From the NCBI GenBank assembly GCA_900542355.1, contig UQNE01000001.1, positions 186,001-250,000 of the forward strand: a DNA stretch of 64,000 nucleotides. Direction: 5' to 3'. Positions within the stretch are counted from its first letter, which is position 1, and each line of letters starts with the position of its first letter. Below the pieces are notes generated by a model that saw nothing but the letters and a program-made list of their open reading frames with translations, had not been told where the DNA came from and did no database searches. Positions 44,299 through 50,733 of the stretch are shown here, in pieces. Both the position numbers and the translations under genes were made by a program. This DNA comes from an uncultured Bacteroidales bacterium (lineage in GTDB: Bacteria > Bacteroidota > Bacteroidia > Bacteroidales > Paludibacteraceae).

Positions 44299-45531
44299 TT
44301 ATTTTATATAGTCGTTAAGGTCTATCAAGTTGAAAGCACGATAGTACTTATCCATATTATGTTCAATACGCATCAGTACTACCTCTTCAGCGTGAATACC
44401 GAGTCGCTCCAAGTTGTCGTACAACATCTGACGCGCAACGAGTGCTTCGGGAGTTTGCCAGATATAACGGCAGCCTGTCTTAACGAGCCACAACTGACGG
44501 TCGGGATCGATCTCCTTGAGGTCTTTGCCTACTTCCTCGCCGTGGAGCCATTTTTTCCAACGACCCGATTCATACACTTTCTGCCAAAGGACATCAGTGA
44601 TATGGCTGAGTTGAGCCACCTTACCTTCTTCGAACTGTTTTTTCTCTTCCTCTTCCAATTCGGCGAGGGCATCGTACTCGTTCATCGTAAACTCGGGACC
44701 TACATTGGCTGCGCCCATACCGGAAACAGGGTATTCCTCGGGGTTGCTGACATCGTCGGTATAGTGGCCTTTGATGTAACTGCCGTAGGGGCGTACTTTG
44801 GCTGTGAGCGAGCGTGCCACCTCGGGGTCGAAAGTGGTGGTATGGAGGTCGGTACCTACCTTACCTACGATAAAGCATGGCCAAACATCTTCGAGACCGA
44901 CTTCTTTGAGACCAGTTTTGAGGTCGTGTAGGAAAGTATCGAAGGTAGTAGGGTCAGCCAATCCGCCGTGTACCTCCTCGGTACCTACCTCGTAGGAGAT
45001 AGGAGCGATATTGTGTGCTTTGCGGAAGTTCTCTGCATGGAGGATGAGTTCCACCGTGCGTTTTGCCACTACATGGATATCGATGATTTGTCCTTTGGGC
45101 AAGAAGATATCGACCGTAGGATCGACATGAATCAAGTCGTATCCCGCCAAGATGGCTGCCTCGTAGGATTTCTTGACGCCATTCATGGCACGCTCAGTAT
45201 CCCAACGCTCGATCGACTGTTTATCTTTGAGCCAGGGTCCTCCGTGGTCGATAGCCACCACATACTGACCGGTATAATGAACAGCCTCAGCCTCACGGCG
45301 CAACACCTTGGTAAACTCGGCTTGGGTCATACCCGTATAGCCGCCATCGCAGTCCACCTGATTGAGGGTGGTAGCGAAATAGATAGGTGCGTTATTGCGT
45401 TTTGCAGCGCGGAAAGAAGCACGGATAACCGACAGAGAGTTAGGACAAGCGGCGAACAAAGTGCGCGGCACTCCTGTTTTTTGTTTGAGTTCCTCCATCA
45501 CACGGAGGATATTTTCTGTTTTCTTAGTCAT
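44299..45531 (-). CDS. KbaZ/GatZ-type tagatose-bisphosphate aldolase subunit
   Basis: The 410-residue cytoplasmic protein belongs to the GatZ/KbaZ-like family (PF08013). Conserved blocks include FAACPNSLSVIRASFRAA, FATTLNQVDCDGGYTGMT, VAIDHGGPWLKDKQ, AAILAGYDLIHVDPTVD, YEVGTEEVHGG and VGPEFTMNEYDAL. In E. coli KbaZ and GatZ assist the class II tagatose-1,6-bisphosphate aldolases KbaY and GatY. No KbaY/GatY partner is present in this window, so the protein either works with a partner elsewhere or has its own activity. Between the AgaS and PfkB genes it fits a galactosamine-to-tagatose pathway. Confidence 0.88.
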   Translation of the reverse strand: MTKKTENILRVMEELKQKTGVPRTLFAACPNSLSVIRASFRAAKRNNAPIYFATTLNQVDCDGGYTGMTQAEFTKVLRREAEAVHYTGQYVVAIDHGGPWLKDKQSIERWDTERAMNGVKKSYEAAILAGYDLIHVDPTVDIFLPKGQIIDIHVVAKRTVELILHAENFRKAHNIAPISYEVGTEEVHGGLADPTTFDTFLHDLKTGLKEVGLEDVWPCFIVGKVGTDLHTTTFDPEVARSLTAKVRPYGSYIKGHYTDDVSNPEEYPVSGMGAANVGPEFTMNEYDALAELEEEEKKQFEEGKVAQLSHITDVLWQKVYESGRWKKWLHGEEVGKDLKEIDPDRQLWLVKTGCRYIWQTPEALVARQMLYDNLERLGIHAEEVVLMRIEHNMDKYYRAFNLIDLNDYIK

Positions 45532-45562
45532 AATTATGTAGTTTTAGGTTGGTTTTCTTTTT

Positions 45563-45616
45563 TCTATAGGGGCTAGGGACTCTAGATATTCAAGATATTC
45601 CAAGTATTCTATAAGT
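45563..45616 (+). repeat. 6 x 9-bp degenerate array
   Basis: Units TCTATAGGG, GCTAGGGAC, TCTAGATAT, TCAAGATAT, TCCAAGTAT and TCTATAAGT fill the gap between the SIS and aldolase genes. Confidence 0.8.
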
Positions 45617-45629
45617 TTTAGGTTTCTCT

Positions 45630-46745
45630 TTATTCGTAGATCTTGACGCCTTCTACGACGCGGTGGATATTGCCAGATACAGAGGGTGTATCGGGGCAAA
45701 GACCGTGGCTGAGAGAGGTATAATAGCCGAGCAACTGACCTACCAGCACATAAGGCAATACGCCGTAGATACTAGTATCTGCGCTGCCGTAGGGCATTAC
45801 CACTTGCAGATCCTCTTTGACGCCCTCTACCTGAACGGGTTTGCCGGCAATGACGATTACTTGGGCTACAAGATGATTGTTGTCGCTTACTTGTTTCACC
45901 AAATCACGCTCGTAACGCTGTATATCCTCGTTGTCCTGCATCAGATAGACCACGATAGAATGCTCGTTGACAACGGCTTTCGGTCCGTGGCGGAAACCCA
46001 AGAAACTATCGAACTTGCAGACTACACCGCCGTCGGTAAGTTCTTGCAACTTAAGGTGACACTCCTCTGCAATACCTTTCATCGGACCAGAGCCTAAGAA
46101 TACAGCACGCTCGAACTTACGACCGGCTATCTCTTGCAAACGGTCAGCATAGCGGTCGATAACGGCTTGCGCGTTGGCCGCCGTATGCTCCACTGCTTTT
46201 TTCTCCGTTTCGATAGTATCTATCTTGCTGAGCATCAAGCAGGTAAGCAACATTGTAGAGAAACTGCTAGTCATAGCCAGGCTCTTATCGTCGGTCTCAT
46301 CGGGCAGGAGAAGGGTCAGCACATTGTCGGCTTTGCCTGTCTGAGCGAGATGACCATTGCGGTTGCAAGTAATATATATGTGTGCAATGTTCTTGCTTAT
46401 CTTGTTTGCCAAATTGACAGCCCCCACACTCTCCGGGCTATTGCCAGAGCGGGCAAAACTGATAAGCAGCAGCGGGCGGTTGGCATCGAGGTAGTTGGTG
46501 GCATTGGTCACCAAATCGGTGGTAGCCACGGCACGCACATTCTCCCATGCGCCACGCAAAACCGGTGCTATAGCATCACCAATAAAAGCAGAAGTACCCG
46601 CGCCCGTGAGAACGATGTCGGTATCGGGAGTAAGATACTTATGGAGGAAAGCCTGCACTTCGGCTTTTTTCTCCACCAAAATACCATACTCTTTGAGCCA
46701 CACTGCAGGTTGTTGCAGAATCTCTTTGTGTGTAAATGTATCCAT
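45630..46745 (-). CDS. agaS: AgaS-type SIS-domain sugar-phosphate deaminase/isomerase
   Basis: AgaS converts galactosamine-6-phosphate to tagatose-6-phosphate and ammonia. The 371-residue protein has two SIS domains: the first with VLTGAGTSAFIGDAIAPVLRG and PLLLISFARSGNSPESVGAV, and the second with AVFLGSGPMKGIAEECHLKLQELTDG. The AgaS-like phrase FLGFRHGPKAVVNEHS and the C-terminal SHGLCPDTPSVSGNIHRVVEGVKIYE are typical. It is the first gene of the - strand utilisation operon, with a -7 element about 40 bp upstream and a divergent DeoR-family gene across the control region. The related isomerising GlmS domain is less likely given the neighbours. Confidence 0.87.
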   Translation of the reverse strand: MDTFTHKEILQQPAVWLKEYGILVEKKAEVQAFLHKYLTPDTDIVLTGAGTSAFIGDAIAPVLRGAWENVRAVATTDLVTNATNYLDANRPLLLISFARSGNSPESVGAVNLANKISKNIAHIYITCNRNGHLAQTGKADNVLTLLLPDETDDKSLAMTSSFSTMLLTCLMLSKIDTIETEKKAVEHTAANAQAVIDRYADRLQEIAGRKFERAVFLGSGPMKGIAEECHLKLQELTDGGVVCKFDSFLGFRHGPKAVVNEHSIVVYLMQDNEDIQRYERDLVKQVSDNNHLVAQVIVIAGKPVQVEGVKEDLQVVMPYGSADTSIYGVLPYVLVGQLLGYYTSLSHGLCPDTPSVSGNIHRVVEGVKIYE

Positions 46746-46782
46746 GATTCTAAAAATGATATAGTTACTCGTTTAGACGCTG

Positions 46783-46790
46783 CAAAATTA
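46783..46790 (-). promoter_or_regulatory. -7 element of the agaS operon
   Basis: On the - strand TAATTTTG (46783-46790) matches the -7 consensus; the leader to the agaS ATG would be about 35 nt. No exact TTTG lies at the expected -33 place. The sequence around it, GCTGCAAAATTAC, is the same as at the second cluster (58753-58760). Confidence 0.6.
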
Positions 46791-46908
46791 CTGCTTTCCC
46801 TATCAATAATTTTGCCAAAATATATGTTGAAAAACATGTTTATGGGGGGGAGTAATTTAAGTATCTGATATTCAGCGATTTAGTGCTAAAAATTGCCGTT
46901 TCTTACTA

Positions 46909-46929
46909 TTTCGTAACCTTTCGTAAGTT
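46909..46929 (+). promoter_or_regulatory. candidate DeoR/AgaR operator, copy 1
   Basis: TTTCGTAAC and TTTCGTAAG form a direct repeat with a 10-bp step, ending in TT. A further TTTCG lies at 46939. The 21-bp block matches the reverse complement of 58874-58894 in 20 positions. DeoR-family operators commonly contain TTTC direct repeats about 10 bp apart (AgaR of E. coli is an example). It lies just upstream of the DeoR promoter and 119 bp upstream of the agaS -7. Confidence 0.65.
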
Positions 46930-46946
46930 AGAAAAGTGTTTCGATA

Positions 46947-46978
46947 GTTGTTTGATTTTGAAATATGTAGTATCTTTG
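46947..46978 (+). promoter_or_regulatory. promoter of the DeoR-family gene
   Basis: GTTG (46947-46950), 20 bp, TATCTTTG (46971-46978); the -7 is perfect and the -33 matches three of four. It lies within the open frame upstream of 47005, which fixes the gene start downstream. Confidence 0.65.
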
Positions 46979-47004
46979 CGTGCGAAACGAAAAATACGAA
47001 GCGT

Positions 47005-47790
47005 ATGCCGCAGACAATGAGTGCCTCTGCAAGAGGTCGTAGAGCAATGATTCTCAATCTATTAGAGAACAAGAATGAGGTTTCCGTAACGGAACTGAGT
47101 GAGATCCTGCACACATCGGAAGTAACGATACGAAAGGATCTGACACTTTTGCAGAATCGAAACCTATTGGTTCGCACGCGAGGCGGTGCTATTCGCCGCC
47201 CTGTAGAGAACCTCAACGAGGATACCACGATCGGGCAGAAGCGGATGTTTAACTTCAAAGAGAAAGAGCGTATAGGGGAGTTGGCGGCAACACTGATCAA
47301 CGACGGGGATAATATCATGCTCGATTCGGGTACGACCACGCTGGAGATAGCCAAGCACTTGGATAAGTTTAACAACCTGACTATCATCACCAACGCGATG
47401 AACATTGCCGTAGAACTGATGCGATACAAGCGTTTCACGGTGATTATTCTTGGCGGGCATGTGCGCATCAACAGCCACTCAACGGTAGGTCCGCTGGCGA
47501 TGAACACACTGAGCCACTTCAGCAACTACAAACTCTTCTTGGGTGTGGACTCGTTCTCGATAGGGGCGGGCATCTCGACGCCGAGTTTGGAGGAGGCGAT
47601 GCTCAACCAAGCGATGATAGCGCAGGCGCAGGAGACCATCGCCGTATTCGACTCGTCGAAATTCAACAAGCGCAGTTTCTGCCATATAGCCGATGTGGGG
47701 CAGATACAGGCGATTGTAACGGATAACAACCTGCCGCAGGGCATGGCAAGCCGGCTGAAAGAGCATAATGTACGCTTGTGGTTGGCGTGA
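47005..47790 (+). CDS. DeoR/AgaR-family transcriptional regulator
   Basis: The 261-residue protein has an N-terminal DeoR winged helix (ILNLLENKNEVSVTELSEIL, then HTSEVTIRKDLTLLQNR and a wing with RTRGGAIRRP). The sugar-phosphate-binding domain has the effector motif IMLDSGTTTLEIAKHL and later FLGVDSFSIGAGISTPS and VAVFDSSKF-like VFDSSKFNKRSF. The longer open frame to 46948 is rejected because the promoter -7 lies inside it. Being divergent from agaS and next to a candidate operator, it is likely to repress or activate the amino-sugar operon in response to a sugar phosphate. A perfect intrinsic terminator follows. Confidence 0.92.
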   Translation: MPQTMSASARGRRAMILNLLENKNEVSVTELSEILHTSEVTIRKDLTLLQNRNLLVRTRGGAIRRPVENLNEDTTIGQKRMFNFKEKERIGELAATLINDGDNIMLDSGTTTLEIAKHLDKFNNLTIITNAMNIAVELMRYKRFTVIILGGHVRINSHSTVGPLAMNTLSHFSNYKLFLGVDSFSIGAGISTPSLEEAMLNQAMIAQAQETIAVFDSSKFNKRSFCHIADVGQIQAIVTDNNLPQGMASRLKEHNVRLWLA

Positions 47791-47848
47791 GCACTGCGTG
47801 CTGTTGGGAAGTGCGTGTTGGGAAGTGCTACGCACTGTTAGTTGGAAT

Positions 47849-47885
47849 AAAAAAGACTGTCTGATGGGTCAGACAGTCTTTTTTT
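47849..47885. terminator. perfect intrinsic terminator between convergent genes
   Basis: A 16-bp perfect stem (47849-47864 with 47869-47884; arms AAGACTGTCTGA and complement), TGGG loop and T7 tail on the + strand, with a matching A-run for the - strand. It can stop transcripts from both sides. Confidence 0.93.
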
Positions 47886-47929
47886 GTAGGTATTTTTCTG
47901 TACTCTTTTGTAGGTATTTTTCTGTACTC
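47882..47929. repeat. 2 x 24-bp tandem repeat (sub-period 8)
   Basis: Two identical 24-bp units (47882-47905, 47906-47929), each containing GTAGGTATTTTTCTGTACTC. Worn 8-bp steps continue to about 47970. Confidence 0.85.
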
Positions 47930-48017
47930 TTTTGTTGTATTCCTATTGTACTCTTGTGTATTTTTGTTGTCTTTTATCGTCCTTTGGGGTGTTTATCCGT
48001 TTGCTTGGCGGGGAGCG

Positions 48018-48638
48018 TTATTGCTCTACAGCACCGAGGAGGTTGTAGCGGACACCGTCGCGAAGGATATAGACTTGCCCGTTCTCGATGATCTTGGTTG
48101 CTTTAGTGGTAACCTGCGTATTGGTGAGCGCAGAGCCTGTTCCATCGGTGAAGACCTGCACATTGCGGATAGCGAAAGTAGCGGCAGTAGGGTTCTGCGG
48201 GTTAGCCAAGAAACCGATAGCGACATAGGGCATTTGCGGGGTGGCTTCGACCCAAAGCGGTGTTTCAGGCATGTACTTCTTGGTACTCCACTCTGACATC
48301 CAAGTAGAGATGTTTAGGTTGGCATCAGCGGAATAGAAGCGTGTACCTGCAGCATCTTTGAGGTAAGGGAAGAACGATACCCAAGTCTCAACAGAAGCAT
48401 CGCCTTTGAAATCGAAGCCGATATTGGTGATGTTGTCTAAGTTGTCTAAAGCAAACTCTACACCCGAGGCACCCCATGCGCCGAGGTTGTAGGAGACAGT
48501 AAGCGAATCACCACTAAGAACCGCCGTTGAATTGGCGTCGGTGAGTTGATAATCAGCGAGATTGATGTTGATAATATTCTCAGCCGAGAGCGTAGCAGCC
48601 AGCAAGACGGCTACGGAAAGAAGAATAGATTTTTTCAT
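48018..48638 (-). CDS. small secreted protein with shared C-terminal motif
   Basis: This 206-residue exported protein has the signal peptide MKKSILLSVAVLLAATLSAE. It has one beta-rich domain (about 22-170) with NITNIGFDFKGDASVETWVSF and WVEATPQMPYVAIGFLANP, similar to small carbohydrate-binding jelly-rolls. The tail IIENGQVYILRDGVRYNLLG is shared in outline with other secreted proteins of this window and may direct export. No enzyme motif is seen. It is the last gene of the second cluster, 56 bp after the orphan SusD, and ends against the DeoR terminator. Confidence 0.75.
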   Translation of the reverse strand: MKKSILLSVAVLLAATLSAENIININLADYQLTDANSTAVLSGDSLTVSYNLGAWGASGVEFALDNLDNITNIGFDFKGDASVETWVSFFPYLKDAAGTRFYSADANLNISTWMSEWSTKKYMPETPLWVEATPQMPYVAIGFLANPQNPTAATFAIRNVQVFTDGTGSALTNTQVTTKATKIIENGQVYILRDGVRYNLLGAVEQ

Positions 48639-48694
48639 AATGCTATTGTTTTTAATTGGTTAAATGTTTTTCAGTAAGGGGTTTGAGCGAGAGG

Positions 48695-50374
48695 TTAGTA
48701 GCCGGGGTTCTGCTCGATATGGCTGACTGTCCACTCTGCGTTGGGGATAGGGAACTGAATGCGCGGGTCGTCGTGGCTGATGACAGTCCACGGCTGCGAC
48801 CCCGGATAGCGTCGGTCGAGGTCGTGCCGGTTGCGGAAGACATCGAAGAAGCGGTGTCCCTCGAAGGCGAGTTCCATGCGTCGTTCGTCCGCCACGATGT
48901 CCTCTACCGAGGTATAGCCGTGCATATTAGCGGCCGAGAACAGTCCGTCTGCGGGAATGCCTACCCGAGTACGGATAGCATTGACATCGGCGAGAGCGTC
49001 TGCCGTTTGCCCGAGTTTGGCATACGCCTCAGCCCGATTGAGTATGACCTCGCTCCAACGCAGGAATACGGGCGAGGAGAGTTGTGGCTCGCCCTCTTGT
49101 CCGCTGAACTTGGTAGAGAAATACTTAGGATAGCCAAAGCGCATCTGCATCTTAGGCAGGATACGCGCCGCGCAATCCACCAATCGGCCGTTAGCATCGG
49201 GGTAGCGCACAAAGTACTCGGTATATTCGCCGTTCACCAAGCGTGTCTGCACGGTGTAGGTGTCGCCATCGGCGGAGAAAGTGTATCCGTCGGCAGTGGC
49301 AGTAACAGGGAAAGACAAGCAAAGGCGTCCCACCGTGGTATCGACGGCCGTAGGGTCTGGGAAATAGACCATACAAGGTGTAGGGTCGGCGGGGTCAGCC
49401 AGTTGCGGCTGAATAAATGCCGAATAGCGCACATCGGAGGGGTATCGCTCGTAGAGGTTGAGGAGCGGGTCGGAGGGATAGATTTCTCCCCATCCGCCTC
49501 CTACGCCGTTGTACATAGAGCCGATAGAGGCTTGATTGCGGTTGTCGGTCAGTTCGTGCGCCACGCAGAATAGCACCTCAGGCGAGGTGCGGGCATCGGC
49601 GAAAGTGCGGGTATAATCATCGGTAGAGACCAGCACATCGGTTATCGATTTGCCGCCTAACATCGTATTGACGGTAGTGATGACATCGGTATTGCGCCCC
49701 ATATAGAGGTAGAGGCGCGAGAGGAGGCCTAAGGCGGCGTTGCGGGAGGGGTAGCCGTTGTCGCCACGGGAGTTGCCCAAGAGCGAGGAGGCTTTCTGCA
49801 AGTCGCGTTCTATCTGATCGTACACCGCACCTACCGAAGCGCGTCGGGAAGGCGAAGCGGTGGCTGTCATAAGGGGAATACCGAGGTTGTCGGTGCCGTA
49901 GCAATAGGCACGGGAGAAGAAAGTAACTAAGTGGAAATGAATCAAGCCGCGCATAAAGTACGCCTCGCCGAGGAGTTGGTCGTTGCTGCCCTCGGGGGTA
50001 TGCTCGATGACGGTATTGGTCATGTAGATAATCTTATACGCCACCATCCATAATGTACCTACATTCTTGAGGTTGTCGGTCATCATGTAGGTAGTAGCCT
50101 GATAGACAGCCGAAGTGGTCTTGCCGGAGAGATTGGTGTTGTCGGCAGGGGCTTCCGCCATCTGGAAGAAGTGCTTGACATAACTGTTGCCGCTAGAGTA
50201 GCCTATAAACTCAACCTCATCTTTGAGCAAAGCATAGCAACCGTCCATGATATACTCCGCCCCCGACTCGTCGCTGAGGAGCATATCGGCATTCAACTCA
50301 TCGGATGGATAGAAATCGAGGCTGCACGAAGCGAGCAACAAAGCCACAAAAAGAGATATTAAAATGCGCTTCAT
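48695..50374 (-). CDS. orphan SusD/RagB-family lipoprotein
   Basis: This 559-residue lipoprotein (VALLLASC, Cys17) is clearly paralogous to the SusD at 35381-37057. Both share CSLDF-PSDELN, the segment GAEYIMDGCYALLKDEVEF, TYMMTDNLKNVGTLWM, GGGWGEIYPSDPLL-LYERY, and the end IPNAEWTVS-I-QNPGY. There is no SusC gene next to it, unlike the standard arrangement. It may use the SusC at 37079-40081 as partner, or act as a separate surface binder. It is preceded by 359 bp containing an 88-bp array. Confidence 0.92.
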   Translation of the reverse strand: MKRILISLFVALLLASCSLDFYPSDELNADMLLSDESGAEYIMDGCYALLKDEVEFIGYSSGNSYVKHFFQMAEAPADNTNLSGKTTSAVYQATTYMMTDNLKNVGTLWMVAYKIIYMTNTVIEHTPEGSNDQLLGEAYFMRGLIHFHLVTFFSRAYCYGTDNLGIPLMTATASPSRRASVGAVYDQIERDLQKASSLLGNSRGDNGYPSRNAALGLLSRLYLYMGRNTDVITTVNTMLGGKSITDVLVSTDDYTRTFADARTSPEVLFCVAHELTDNRNQASIGSMYNGVGGGWGEIYPSDPLLNLYERYPSDVRYSAFIQPQLADPADPTPCMVYFPDPTAVDTTVGRLCLSFPVTATADGYTFSADGDTYTVQTRLVNGEYTEYFVRYPDANGRLVDCAARILPKMQMRFGYPKYFSTKFSGQEGEPQLSSPVFLRWSEVILNRAEAYAKLGQTADALADVNAIRTRVGIPADGLFSAANMHGYTSVEDIVADERRMELAFEGHRFFDVFRNRHDLDRRYPGSQPWTVISHDDPRIQFPIPNAEWTVSHIEQNPGY

Positions 50375-50733
50375 TATATTAGTTTTTGTTATACTAAGTT
50401 ATAGTATAGTTAGCATTAGGGTATTACAAGGGTATTACAAGGGTATTATCGGGTTCGCTTAACCACATACTAATCACATACTAATCACATACTAATTACA
50501 TAGTACGGTCGGGAGACAGACCGCTGCACGGCAGGATGTTAATAATATACAAATCGCCATTCTATCTTCGGGCTGTCCGAAAGAGGTGCGGAGAGTTGGG
50601 GAAGAGAGGGGTAATGCGTCGGGTGATTTCATGTGATAGGAGGTATTAAGGTATCGAATAGAGGGTTACTATGGCAAGGCTGCGAGAGGTGTTTACCAAG
50701 CGGAGAGAGGACTACCGCGGAGTGGTAAGAACG
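50375..50733. other. 359-bp non-coding gap upstream of the orphan SusD
   Basis: Apart from the array (50415-50502) no gene and no consensus promoter was found. The remaining 230 bp next to the phosphatase stop contain nothing recognised. Confidence 0.6.
50415..50502 (-). repeat. 8 x 11-bp degenerate tandem array, copy A'
   Basis: On the + strand: ATTAGGGTATT, two ACAAGGGTATT, ATCGGGTTCGC, TTAACCACATA, two CTAATCACATA and CTAATTACATA. This is the inverted counterpart of 388-475 with the same number and order of units, and 78 of 88 positions identical. Confidence 0.9.
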
